Of a stretch of 35,527 nt of DNA, positions 1-8,312 are shown one piece after another. The position numbers and the translations under genes were made by a program. The notes under the pieces are model-generated. The model saw only the letters and a program-made list of their open reading frames with translations, was not told where the DNA came from and searched no databases. Origin of the DNA: Spirulina subsalsa FACHB-351. GTDB taxonomy: Bacteria > Cyanobacteriota > Cyanobacteriia > Cyanobacteriales > Spirulinaceae. Location of the stretch: contig NZ_JAIHOM010000049.1 of NCBI RefSeq assembly GCF_026130165.1, positions 1-35,527 of the forward strand. Direction: 5' to 3'. Numbering within the stretch: position 1 is the first letter of the stretch; every line of letters begins with the position of its first letter.

Positions 1-1033
1 CCAACTCCCCCCCCAAGCCATCATGATCCCCACCGGAGGATCATCCGGAAAAACCCGTTTTGCGATTCATACTTGGAACACCTTAACCCACGCCGTAGAG
101 GGTTTTTATCAATACTTTAATCAGCAACCTGTCTGTAGTTTATGCCTGCTTCCATTATATCATGTTAGTGGATTAATGCAAGGATTAAGAGCATTTTTAA
201 CTCAAGGAAAACTTGTTATTTATGATTATTCCGACCTTAAAAAAGCCCTAACCAACAATAACCATTCCTCACCCCTTTTAAGCCAAAACTGGCAAGACTT
301 TTTTATTTCCCTTGTCCCCACCCAACTGCAATTTATCTTAGACAAAAATCCCCACTGGTTACAGCAATTTAAAACCGTATTAGTCGGAGGCGCACCCACC
401 CCCAACGCCCTCCTAGAGCAAGCCTATAATCATAAAATCAACCTCGCCTTAACCTATGGCATGACCGAAACCGCCGCCCAAATTGCCACATTAAAACCCC
501 ATGACTTCCTAAACAAAATCTGGTGTAGTGGTCAAACCTTATCCCACGCCAAAATCACCTTAAAATCCCCCCAAAACCCTATCATTCAGATTGAAAGTTC
601 CGCCCTTTATTGGGGATACTATCCCCAGGGAAAAGAACAAGTCAAACTCTTTGTCACCGATGACCTCGGCAACATTGACCCCGGGGGATATTTATCAATA
701 TTAGGGCGCAATAGTCAAAAGATTATTACCGGAGGCGAGAATGTTTTTCCCGCAGAAATTGAACAAGTTATTTTTCAAACCAACTGCGTAGAGGATGTGT
801 GTGTTATTGGGCTACCCGATGCCAAATGGGGACAAATTGTTACCGCCATTTATGTCCCCAAATCAAGAGATATTACCCCAGAAATCATTCAGGCCAAAAT
901 TGACCCCTTATTAAGTCCCTTTAAACATCCCAAACGTTGGTTAGAGAGAGAAAATATCCCCCGCAATGCCCAAGGGAAAATCAACTATCCTAAACTCAAA
1001 CAGTGGGCAACTCATATATTGACCCAGATTTGA
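1..1033 (+). CDS. menE: 2-succinylbenzoate--CoA ligase, 5'-truncated by the window edge
   Basis: Adenylate-forming enzyme that activates o-succinylbenzoate with ATP and CoA in phylloquinone (vitamin K1) synthesis. The open frame continues upstream to base 2 without a stop, so the true start lies outside the window and the first ATG (23) is internal. It sits in the P-loop motif IPTGGSSGKTRF. Later motifs follow the family order: YGMTETAA (about 140 residues in), TDDLGNIDPGG with the arginine of GRNSQKIITGGENVFPAEIE, and the C-terminal RNAQGKINY carrying the catalytic lysine. Roughly the first third of a normal MenE is missing. Other acyl-CoA ligases share these motifs; the short length and the menH/menD genes elsewhere in the window favour MenE. 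The last 15 or so codons recur in diverged form at 1664-1741. Confidence 0.85.
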   Translation, partial: QLPPQAIMIPTGGSSGKTRFAIHTWNTLTHAVEGFYQYFNQQPVCSLCLLPLYHVSGLMQGLRAFLTQGKLVIYDYSDLKKALTNNNHSSPLLSQNWQDFFISLVPTQLQFILDKNPHWLQQFKTVLVGGAPTPNALLEQAYNHKINLALTYGMTETAAQIATLKPHDFLNKIWCSGQTLSHAKITLKSPQNPIIQIESSALYWGYYPQGKEQVKLFVTDDLGNIDPGGYLSILGRNSQKIITGGENVFPAEIEQVIFQTNCVEDVCVIGLPDAKWGQIVTAIYVPKSRDITPEIIQAKIDPLLSPFKHPKRWLERENIPRNAQGKINYPKLKQWATHILTQI

Positions 1034-1053
1034 CCCCAGATATACAATCAAGC

Positions 1054-1626
1054 TTACCAGAGGCGATCGCAATTCAAGATCAACCCCGGCAAAACCCCCT
1101 CACCCGACAACTCTAGCGGCGAATTCACCACCTCCACCGATTGCTGAGGACGATAAATGTGGACTGTCCGAGAACTTAGGTCAATCAACCAACCCAGACG
1201 AGTGCCATTCTCTACATATTCTTGCATTTTCCCCTGTAACTGAGTCAACGCATCGCTGGGAGAGCGCAATTCCACAACAAAATCAGGACAAAGGGGCAAA
1301 AATCCCCGTTTTTCCTCAGTCGTCAACCCCTCCCAGCGTTCCTGGGGAATCCAAGCTGCATCAGGGGAACGGTTGGCCCCATTGGGGAGTTTGAAACCTG
1401 TTGAGGAGTCAAAGGCAATTCCCCGTTGCGTCTGACGATTCCACAATCCCAATTCTAAACAGAGTTCAAAATTACGACGTCCGGTTTCACCACCAGTAGG
1501 GGGCATAATCATCAGAGTTCCGTTAGCGTTGCGTTCAAATTGTAAGTCGCGGTTATCCTGACAAAGTTGGAAAAACTGCTCATCGTCAAGATGGAGTGCG
1601 TCCGTATTTAGAGTTAAGCTGTTCAT
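1054..1626 (-). CDS. Uma2 family (DUF820) putative endonuclease
   Basis: A 190-residue protein of the Uma2/DUF820 family, which is greatly expanded in cyanobacteria and has a PD-(D/E)xK nuclease-like fold of unknown biological role. Visible family marks are the SSTGFKLPNGANRSPDAAW block (candidate metal-binding D89), FVVELRSPSD (E119) and KMQEYVENG (K133), followed by the usual GWLIDL strand and a short tail. The length is typical. The ATG at 1626 opens directly into the normal N-terminus. It lies convergent to menE with only about 20 bp between the two stops, and it is bracketed by two versions of the menE tail, which suggests it was inserted there. Substrate and function are not known. Confidence 0.85.
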   Translation of the reverse strand: MNSLTLNTDALHLDDEQFFQLCQDNRDLQFERNANGTLMIMPPTGGETGRRNFELCLELGLWNRQTQRGIAFDSSTGFKLPNGANRSPDAAWIPQERWEGLTTEEKRGFLPLCPDFVVELRSPSDALTQLQGKMQEYVENGTRLGWLIDLSSRTVHIYRPQQSVEVVNSPLELSGEGVLPGLILNCDRLW

Positions 1627-1663
1627 TCAAGAAAATCTGATACGAGGTTTTTTAGGATATCTC

Positions 1664-1741
1664 AGCAGACAAAGTGGATACCATTATCCTGAACTAAAAC
1701 AGTGGGCAACTGCCAACCGTTTACACTCACGTTTAACCTAA
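1664..1741 (+). pseudogene. Duplicated, diverged 3' tail of menE
   Basis: Reading + in the frame of 1679 gives QSGYHYPELKQWATANRLHSRLT and a TAA at 1739-1741. The intact menE ends QGKINYPKLKQWATHILTQI. The two DNA stretches share an almost identical core around CCT-AAA-CTC / CCT-GAA-CTA followed by AAACAGTGGGCAACT. The differences include a synonymous Leu change, as expected if both versions were once under coding selection. No start or upstream menE sequence accompanies it. The fragment's stop overlaps the end of the convergent antiporter gene by 9 bp. It is read here as the original menE end, displaced when the Uma2 gene arrived. Confidence 0.6.
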
Positions 1742-2827
1742 ACCTTCTACGACAGGATGGAAGAAAAAGGCAAACCCTAACACTAAGTAAGTGGCTAACA
1801 ATAACCCCCCTTCTAACCAATTGGATTGACCATCTGAACTAATGGAATTGGCAATTAAAACGGATACCGCCACAGCCACTAATTCAAAGGGATTAAAGTT
1901 TAAATCCATTGGTTGACCAATAATCCAGCCTGCAATAACTAAAACAGGGGCAACAAACAGGGCAATTTGTAAACTCGAACCCATTGCCACAGACACGGAT
2001 AAATCCATTTTGTTTTTCATCGCCACTGTAACGGCTGTGGCGTGTTCTGCGGCGTTGCCAATAATGGGCAGTAAAATCACCCCGGTAAACAGGGCGCTGA
2101 GGCCTAAACTGCTGGTTGCTTCTTCAAGGGAGTCTACTAAAAACTCGGATTCTACGGCAACGAGTAGGGTGACAACTAATAAAATTCCCACCCATAAAAG
2201 GAGATTTGGTTTTTCCTGCTCGTCTTCCCCTTCTTGCTGTTCAGTTTCCAAATCTGCCACGCCAACATCATAGAGATAAGCATGGGTTTTCATGGAAAAA
2301 ACCAAAGTCAAAACATAGACAATAATTAAAACAATGGCTACGGCAACGGAGAGGGTTTGTATGGTTGATTGTCCCACGCCTGAAGAAGTATATTCAACAG
2401 CCGTTGGGATTAATAAGGCAATCACGGCGAGGTTCATAGAAGAGGCATTTAAGCGGGCGGCTGTGGGTTGAAATTCCTGTTCTTTGTAACGGAAACCTCC
2501 TAATAACATGGCAAAACCCATGACTAATAATAGGTTACTAATCACTGATCCGGTAATGGTTGCTTTGACTACTTCTACTAGGCCACTTTTGAGGGCTACG
2601 AGGGCGATAATTAATTCAGTAGCATTGCCAAAAGTGGCGTTGAGGAGTCCCCCTAAATTGGGTCCGACAACTACGGCGATTTCTTCGGTGGCGGTTCCCA
2701 TTAAGGCGGCAAGGGGAATAATACCGAGTCCGGCGGTGATAAATGTCACTTCAGCCCCCCATCCCAAGAAATGTGCGGCAAGGGAAATGGGGATAAAAAT
2801 TAACAAACTGTAAAGAATTTTGTTCAT
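1733..2827 (-). CDS. cax: Calcium/proton antiporter (CaCA superfamily, CAX type)
   Basis: A 364-residue integral membrane protein with the two inverted halves of a cation/Ca2+ exchanger, expected to move Ca2+ out of the cytoplasm against protons. The alpha-1 motif is GNATELIIALVALKSGLVE followed by VVKATITGSVISNLLL; the alpha-2 motif is GNAAEHATAVTVAMKNKMD followed by LSVSVAMGSSLQIALF. The acidic residues in these two repeats are the ion-binding ones in the family. An acidic cytoplasmic linker (LETEQQEGEDEQEKP) separates the halves, as usual for CAX. About 10-11 hydrophobic segments are visible and the length is normal. The start is the ATG at 2827. The gene is divergent from the GH57 gene, so promoters for both should lie in 2828-3055. 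Confidence 0.92.
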   Translation of the reverse strand: MNKILYSLLIFIPISLAAHFLGWGAEVTFITAGLGIIPLAALMGTATEEIAVVVGPNLGGLLNATFGNATELIIALVALKSGLVEVVKATITGSVISNLLLVMGFAMLLGGFRYKEQEFQPTAARLNASSMNLAVIALLIPTAVEYTSSGVGQSTIQTLSVAVAIVLIIVYVLTLVFSMKTHAYLYDVGVADLETEQQEGEDEQEKPNLLLWVGILLVVTLLVAVESEFLVDSLEEATSSLGLSALFTGVILLPIIGNAAEHATAVTVAMKNKMDLSVSVAMGSSLQIALFVAPVLVIAGWIIGQPMDLNFNPFELVAVAVSVLIANSISSDGQSNWLEGGLLLATYLVLGFAFFFHPVVEGLG

Positions 2828-3055
2828 ATTTTGTTACGAGGGGGTGTAAAAGTCCTCTGATTAATCATACTCAGTTCTGGCACGGACTGACTAGGGTGAT
2901 TTGGGGGCTTTTTTTATCTCGAAATATGAATAAGTTCTTAATTTTTTGAAGAAATGATGCGGATTCTGGAGAGTTTGCGCTTTATTGGAAAATGTAGGTT
3001 TTTGTTTTTACGTTCTCTGCACTGTCCATGTTTGTATTTAGAATTAGGTGATAAT

Positions 3056-5647
3056 ATGACTGCCGCTCAAATCGCTTCGGGACAATCTTCTGCTCTTTTG
3101 AATGTGAAGTATGACTTGGATACTTTACGGAAGACGACGGGGGTTTATATTACGGTACATGGGCATTTTTACCAGCCGCCTCGGGAAAATCCTTATTTAG
3201 ATGCGATTGAACGCCAAGGGAGTGCTTATCCCTATCATGATTGGAATGAACGGATTAATTATGAGTGTTATCGTCCCAATGTGTTTGCTCGGATTGTGAG
3301 TGAACAGGGGGATGTGTTGGGGATTGTTAACAATTTTGAGTATTTGAGTTTTAATGTGGGGGCTACGTTGATGTCGTGGCTGGAACGCCATGATCCGGAG
3401 GTGTATGAGGGGATTGTGGAGGCGGATCGTAATAGTGGGGAACGGTTGGGGGGACATGGGAATGCGATCGCCCAAGTGTATAATCACATCATTATGCCTC
3501 TGGCCAACGAGCGGGATAAATACACCCAAATCCGTTGGGGAAAGGCGGATTTTCGTTCTCACTTTGGACGAGATCCCGAGGGGATGTGGTTAGCGGAAAC
3601 GGCCGTAGATTACCCCACGTTAAAGGCCTTAATTGACGAGGGCATTCAGTTTATTATTCTCGCCCCCTCTCAAGCAGAAAGTTGTCGTCCCTTCCCCACA
3701 GAGGAAGAACCGAATCCCGAATGGTTGGAAGTGGGAGGGGGACAAATTGATCCCACTCGCCCCTATCGTTGTTTTATCGAAGATGGTCGCCACATTGACA
3801 TCTTTTTCTACGATGGTCCGATTTCCAATGATATGGGGTTTGATGATGTTCTCTTGACTAGCGCCTATAATTTCTGTGGTCGTTTAGGCCAAGCGGTGCG
3901 GGGAGATCATCGGCCGACTCAGTTGATTTGTGTGGCCACCGACGGGGAAACCTTCGGCCACCACAAAGGGGGAACCGAGAAGTGTCTAGCCTATTGTTTC
4001 CAGACGGAATTTGCTCAACGGGGTTGGATTCCTACGAATTTCGCCCATTATCTCTCCCTACATCCCCCCACTTGGGAAGTAGAATTAAAACCTGTCACGG
4101 CTTGGAGTTGTAGTCATGGAGTAGATCGGTGGCAAGATGACTGTGGTTGTGGGGGTGGGGGCGAATGGCATCAAAAATGGCGGAAACCTCTGCGAGAGGC
4201 GCTGAATTGGTTGCGGGATGAGTTAACGGAGATTTATGAGGCCAAGGGGGCGGACTTTTTCCATGATCCTTGGTTGACACGAGATGATTATATTGAGGTG
4301 ATTCGCGATCGCACCCCAGAGGCGATCATGAATTTCCTCTATCGTCACCAACACCACCCCCTCAGTGCCAATGAACAGGTGGATGCCTTGCGTCTATTGG
4401 AAATGGCGCGTCATAGTCTGTTGATGTTTACCAGTTGTGGCTGGTTTTTTGAAGAAATTTCCCGTCCTGAAGGGGTGCAAATTCTCCGCTATGCCGCCCG
4501 TGCTATAGAATTGGCGGGCGAGGTGGCTGGGGTGCAACTAGAACCGGAATTTCGCCAAAAGTTGACCAGCGCCCCCAGTAATGTGGAGAGTTTCCGTAAT
4601 GGTCAGGTGATTTATGATCAACTGGTGGTTCCAGCCCGCATCCCCTTTGAACAGGTGGCCGCTCATTATGCTATTACTTCCCTATTTACCACCTATCAAC
4701 CCCAAGACAAGGTTTATTGTTACCGGGCTACCCAACTGGACTATCAACGGCAACAGATGGGTGCTTTGACCTTGGCGGTGGGGTATTTAAACCTGAGTTC
4801 TAAGATTACTTGGGAAAGTAGTGAGTTTACGTTTGCGGTGTTGCATTTGGGAGGCTGGGACTTCCACTGCTGTATTCAACCGTTTACGGGACGTTTAGCC
4901 TACCACAAAATTAAAGATAAGTTATTTGAGGCCTTAACTCATGCCAGTGTAGCTAAAATGATGGTGGCCATGACGCAGGTTTTTGGCGATCAATCCTTTG
5001 ATTTAGAAAATCTGTTCGCGGAGGAACGTCAGTGGATTATTCGCCAAATTACTGAACAAACTCGCACCAGTTTGGATCAGATTTATAGCCAGGTCTATCG
5101 GGATAATTACAGCATTTTGCGCGCTTTCCATCGGGAGGAGTTGCCTGTTCCCCAAGAATTACAAGTGGCGGCGGAAATTTCTCTGTCTCACCGCGCTAAG
5201 GGGGGAATTCAGCGTTTAACTCAGGTGGTGAGTGATCCCCCGTTGATTGATAATAGTTTGTCTGAGTTGGAGGCGATCGCAACGGAAGCGGAAAATATGC
5301 GCTGTGCCTTGAGTCTTCCCGAAGTTAACCCCACTTTAGAAGGGTTATGTTTAGACCTCTTAATCCGTTTACTGGCCGAGTGTCCCTCGGATACCTTAGT
5401 GGAAGAGTGCGATCGCCTAGAACGTCTCATCCATGTCACAGAACAAATGAAACTCGGGTTATCTTTTGATCGGGTGCAAGAACGCTATTTTAGCTATCTC
5501 CATCATCGCATTGTCCCCCAATGTGTGAACACCGACAGTAAATTAGATCAAGACAGTAAACCCCCCAATCCCGCTCAAGTTGCCGCTTTATTACGCTTAG
5601 GGAAATGTTTAGGTGTCGATGTAAAACCTTGGTTACAAGTTGGATGA
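3056..5647 (+). CDS. Glycoside hydrolase family 57 / DUF3536 protein
   Basis: An 863-residue cytoplasmic protein with an N-terminal GH57 catalytic barrel and a C-terminal DUF3536 domain, a pairing widespread in cyanobacteria. GH57 enzymes act on alpha-glucans by a retaining mechanism. Motif 1 is HGHFYQPPRENPY. The probable nucleophile is E181 in GMWLAETAVDYPTL, and the probable acid/base is D296 in ATDGETFGHH. A glycine/cysteine run (CGCGGGGEW) follows the catalytic domain. The open frame could begin at 2954, but that would add a 34-residue basic, Cys-rich extension unlike the family. The ATG at 3056 has an AGGTG ribosome-binding site and gives the expected MTAAQ-type N-terminus. The exact substrate cannot be told from sequence; glycogen-type glucan is likely. 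Confidence 0.88.
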   Translation: MTAAQIASGQSSALLNVKYDLDTLRKTTGVYITVHGHFYQPPRENPYLDAIERQGSAYPYHDWNERINYECYRPNVFARIVSEQGDVLGIVNNFEYLSFNVGATLMSWLERHDPEVYEGIVEADRNSGERLGGHGNAIAQVYNHIIMPLANERDKYTQIRWGKADFRSHFGRDPEGMWLAETAVDYPTLKALIDEGIQFIILAPSQAESCRPFPTEEEPNPEWLEVGGGQIDPTRPYRCFIEDGRHIDIFFYDGPISNDMGFDDVLLTSAYNFCGRLGQAVRGDHRPTQLICVATDGETFGHHKGGTEKCLAYCFQTEFAQRGWIPTNFAHYLSLHPPTWEVELKPVTAWSCSHGVDRWQDDCGCGGGGEWHQKWRKPLREALNWLRDELTEIYEAKGADFFHDPWLTRDDYIEVIRDRTPEAIMNFLYRHQHHPLSANEQVDALRLLEMARHSLLMFTSCGWFFEEISRPEGVQILRYAARAIELAGEVAGVQLEPEFRQKLTSAPSNVESFRNGQVIYDQLVVPARIPFEQVAAHYAITSLFTTYQPQDKVYCYRATQLDYQRQQMGALTLAVGYLNLSSKITWESSEFTFAVLHLGGWDFHCCIQPFTGRLAYHKIKDKLFEALTHASVAKMMVAMTQVFGDQSFDLENLFAEERQWIIRQITEQTRTSLDQIYSQVYRDNYSILRAFHREELPVPQELQVAAEISLSHRAKGGIQRLTQVVSDPPLIDNSLSELEAIATEAENMRCALSLPEVNPTLEGLCLDLLIRLLAECPSDTLVEECDRLERLIHVTEQMKLGLSFDRVQERYFSYLHHRIVPQCVNTDSKLDQDSKPPNPAQVAALLRLGKCLGVDVKPWLQVG

Positions 5648-5708
5648 AATTAATCATCAATTATCAATTTTGTGGTAATTTTCGGGAAAAGTCCTTTTGA
5701 AATTATCT

Positions 5709-6392
5709 ATGCTGTTCGCTCTCCTGAACCGTCTGACTGAAACTTGGGAACAAACCCAAACCACGTTAAACAATCAAGCGGAAACCTTAAAGCAAACTCT
5801 CAGCCAACAAACTGAGGTAACGCTCAACACGCTAACTACGACGAAAACGAATCTGTTGGACAATGCCAGTCAAACCTTAACCCAAGTGGTAAACTCGACG
5901 GAACAGACGAAAAATGCGATCGCCCAAAGTTTCCAAGAAGCCAGTCAACTACAAACCGCACTCACTAATGCCTTAGAAACGATTTTCGCGAACCAATTTA
6001 GAACCCTCCTACGGACTCACCCGAAACTCCTCTGGTTTAGTCACCATCCCCTACTGACGCTTTTGTTGTTGGTGATTGTACTCGCGTTGGCGGGGGGATT
6101 ATTTCAAGCGATTAGTAGTGTGGTGAAAACCTTCTGCTTAAAACTCTTTGCCCTCCCGGGGGTGTTAGTGGGGGGTTTGTTACAACTCCTATGGAAAGGT
6201 TCTCGGGGCAATAATAGCACTCATGAATTAGAAGCTCTGATTTTTGATCGTCCCCGTCAACCGGAAAAGTTAGAGCAACTGCTCAGTCGTTTGGCACAAT
6301 TGCGACAAGAAGAGAATCAACTGTTGCAGGAAATTCAGCAAGTGTTAATGAACTCTGATTCTAAGCAGATGATCTCTAGAGGGAAAAGTTAA
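5709..6392 (+). CDS. Hypothetical coiled-coil membrane protein
   Basis: A 227-residue protein I cannot assign to a named family. The first 90 or so residues are rich in Thr, Gln and Asn with heptad-like spacing (repeated TLTQ/TLKQT patterns), suggesting a long coiled coil. A hydrophobic stretch follows at about 115-165 (LLTLLLLVIVLALAGG, then ALPGVLVGGLLQLL), enough for one or two membrane helices. The C-terminus is a charged helix (LEQLLSRLAQLRQEENQLLQEIQQVL), again coiled-coil-like. A TTG at 5697 would add four residues; the ATG was preferred. It follows the GH57 gene by 61 bp on the same strand and may be co-transcribed. It could act as a membrane-anchored scaffold, but this is inference from shape only. 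Confidence 0.7.
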   Translation: MLFALLNRLTETWEQTQTTLNNQAETLKQTLSQQTEVTLNTLTTTKTNLLDNASQTLTQVVNSTEQTKNAIAQSFQEASQLQTALTNALETIFANQFRTLLRTHPKLLWFSHHPLLTLLLLVIVLALAGGLFQAISSVVKTFCLKLFALPGVLVGGLLQLLWKGSRGNNSTHELEALIFDRPRQPEKLEQLLSRLAQLRQEENQLLQEIQQVLMNSDSKQMISRGKS

Positions 6393-6409
6393 GGATTATC
6401 CCCCCTAGC

Positions 6410-6703
6410 CCCCCTTTGGAAGGGGGGGAAAGCTTAAAGCTTAAGTCCCCTTTGGGAAGGGGGGGAAAGCTTAAAGCTTAAGTCCCCTTTGGGAAGGAGG
6501 GGAAAGCTTAAAGCTTAAGTCCCCCTTGGGAAGGAGGGGAAAGCTTAAAGCTTAAGTCCCCTTTGGGAAGGGGGGGAAAGCTTAAAGCTTAAGTCCCCCT
6601 TGGGAAGGAGGGGAAAGCTTAAAGCTTAAGTCCCCCTTGGGAAGGAGGGGAAAGCTTAAAGCTTAAGTCCCCCTTGGGAAGGAGGGGAAAGCTTAAAGCT
6701 TAA
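6410..6703. repeat. 37-bp tandem hairpin array between convergent genes
   Basis: Eight copies of AAAGCTTAAAGCTTAA begin at 6429, 6466, 6503, 6540, 6577, 6614, 6651 and 6688, so the period is exactly 37 bp. Between them lies CCCC(T/C)TTGGGAAGGRGGGG, a G/C hairpin; a related hairpin (6410-6428) opens the array after a TATCCCCCCTAG dispersed-repeat element at 6397. Each unit holds two HindIII sites (AAGCTT) and a CTTAAG. Units differ only at one or two bases (CCCCTTT versus CCCCCTT, GGGG versus GAGG). The array fills the whole gap between the stop of the coiled-coil gene and ubiD, and its last unit contains the final two codons and the stop of ubiD. It could work as a bidirectional terminator. 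No spacers are present, so it is not CRISPR. Confidence 0.95.
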
Positions 6704-8204
6704 TATCGTAGCCGAAGAGATTGGGATCAACTTCTGTGAAAGCAATATCTCCTAGGCCGTATTCAGCCCAACGACGCTCGACTTGGGCGGCCATTGTGGG
6801 ATCAGATTCTAAAACTTCGCCCCATTCGTGGGAAGTTTCGGGGGGGATTTTAGTGGTGGCATCAATGCCCATGCGTCCTCCTAAACCGATTTTCTCGCTG
6901 GCAAAGTCGAGGGTATCAAAGGGCGTTTCGGGGAGGATAAACACATCTCGGGAGGGATCGACTTTAGAACTAATGGCCCAAACGACTTGACGGGGATCTC
7001 GGATGTTGATGTCTTGATCTACGACAATCACAAATTTGGTGTAGGTGAATTGGGGTAAGGCACTCCAGAAGGCAAGGGCGGCGCGTTTGGCTTGTCCGGG
7101 ATAGGCTTTATCGATGGAGATGATGGCCGCTTTATAACTTAGGGCTTCCATCGGGAGGAAAAAATCGGTAATTTCTGGGACTTGTTGCCGGAGGATGGGG
7201 GTATAAATGCGGTTGAGTGCGATCGCCATCATTGCCTCTTCTTTCGGAGGACGACCGCTAAAGGTAGTTAAATAAATGGGATCTTGGCGATGGGTGAGGG
7301 TATGAAAACGAATCAAGGGGGAATCTTCCACCCCCCCGTAGTACCCCATATGATCCCCAAAAGGGCCATCGGGCAACATTTCACCGGGGGTAATGGTGCC
7401 TTCTAGGACAAATTCCGAGTCGGCCGGAACTTCGAGATCCACGGTTTTACATTTCGCCAATTGCACCCCAGAGCCACCATACAGCCCGGCAAAGAGCCAT
7501 TCTGATAAATCTACCGGAATGGGGGTCGCGGCCGCCATAATGATTAAAGGATCCACACCGAGGGCGATCGCAATTTCTAACGGTTTCCCCGCTTGAGCCG
7601 CCTTGCGCAGGTGTCTCGCCCCCCCGCGCACGGACAACCAATGAACCGTCATGGTATTTTTAGACTGCAATTGCAACCGATACACCCCCACATTAGGGGT
7701 TCCGGTTTCCACATCCTTAGTAATCACTAATCCCAAGGTGATAATTTTCCCCGCATCCCCCGGATAAGGACGAATCAAAGGCAATTGCCTTAAATCGAGA
7801 TCCTCCCCTTCCACCACCACCTGGTGGCAAGGAGGGAAAAAACTACGCCCCGGTTTAGCCTTGACCACATCAAACAAAATTTTGCCAAAATCCACCGCTT
7901 GAGCGAGTTTTTTCGGAGGTTTCGGTTGTTGTAGCATCCCCAACTTTTTCCCCAACTCCTCCAACTCCTCGGGTTTTTCCATCTTCATCGCCCAACAAAT
8001 GCGTTCAACGGTTCCCATTAAGTTCACAGCCACGGGAAAGTTAGACCCCTTGACCTTCTCAAACAGGAGTCCGGGTCCCCCAATTTGTAACATCCGATTC
8101 GCAATTTCAGCAATTTCTAAATCCGGATCAACTTCTGTTTTGATGCGATGTAGTTGTCCCCGGTCTTCTAGGAGTTGGATAAACCCCCTTAAATCTCTAG
8201 CCAT
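6693..8204 (-). CDS. ubiD: UbiD family decarboxylase
   Basis: A 503-residue UbiD-type enzyme, which removes a carboxylate from 4-hydroxybenzoate-type intermediates using prenylated FMN made by UbiX. In cyanobacteria the UbiD homologue is linked to plastoquinone-9 synthesis. Seen in the protein: GGPGLLFEKVKGSNFPVAVN in the N-terminal part, TPNVGVYRLQLQ and TMTVHWLSVRGGARHLRKA of the flavin site, the catalytic region PGEMLPDGPFGDHMGYYGG, and a C-terminal GRMGIDATTKIPPE block. The length is normal for the family. The ATG at 8204 fits the family start MARDLRGFI. The DUF4079 gene lies 108 bp upstream on the same strand. The 3' end (codons for IKL and TAA) falls inside the 37-bp repeat array. No prenyltransferase gene is adjacent. 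Confidence 0.92.
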   Translation of the reverse strand: MARDLRGFIQLLEDRGQLHRIKTEVDPDLEIAEIANRMLQIGGPGLLFEKVKGSNFPVAVNLMGTVERICWAMKMEKPEELEELGKKLGMLQQPKPPKKLAQAVDFGKILFDVVKAKPGRSFFPPCHQVVVEGEDLDLRQLPLIRPYPGDAGKIITLGLVITKDVETGTPNVGVYRLQLQSKNTMTVHWLSVRGGARHLRKAAQAGKPLEIAIALGVDPLIIMAAATPIPVDLSEWLFAGLYGGSGVQLAKCKTVDLEVPADSEFVLEGTITPGEMLPDGPFGDHMGYYGGVEDSPLIRFHTLTHRQDPIYLTTFSGRPPKEEAMMAIALNRIYTPILRQQVPEITDFFLPMEALSYKAAIISIDKAYPGQAKRAALAFWSALPQFTYTKFVIVVDQDINIRDPRQVVWAISSKVDPSRDVFILPETPFDTLDFASEKIGLGGRMGIDATTKIPPETSHEWGEVLESDPTMAAQVERRWAEYGLGDIAFTEVDPNLFGYDIKL

Positions 8205-8275
8205 AGTTTCTTAAATTACCTTTTTTCTCCATCATAGGCGTTTGTGGGGCTACACTTATCGCGGAACAGGGGGAA

Positions 8276-8307
8276 TCTCCACGCCAATCAAAGATTATGC
8301 GTGGAGA
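8276..8307 (-). terminator. Hairpin downstream of the DUF4079 gene
   Basis: A perfect 9-bp inverted repeat, TCTCCACGC (8276-8284) and GCGTGGAGA (8299-8307), with a 14-nt loop. It lies 5 bp after the DUF4079 stop and before ubiD on the same strand. No T-run follows on the minus strand, so it may stabilise or attenuate the transcript rather than terminate it fully. Confidence 0.45.
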
Positions 8308-8312
8308 GGATG

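Noticed and set aside
1054-1626. Uma2 gene as a toxin or homing nuclease
   Set aside because: The family is common in cyanobacteria, but no antitoxin partner or homing feature is visible. The bracketing menE tails are reported instead without assigning such a role.
2954-3055. N-terminal extension of the GH57 protein (start at 2954)
   Set aside because: A ribosome-site-like GAAG exists, but the 34 extra residues do not resemble the family N-terminus. Kept as a minor alternative only.
3197-3562. Long minus-strand frame inside the GH57 gene
   Set aside because: It is a shadow of a strongly coding plus-strand gene; its composition (Ile/Pro/His-rich) is an artefact.
6410-6703. CRISPR array (37-bp repeat period)
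   Set aside because: The whole 37-bp unit repeats with no variable spacers, and no cas gene is near. It is a tandem hairpin repeat.
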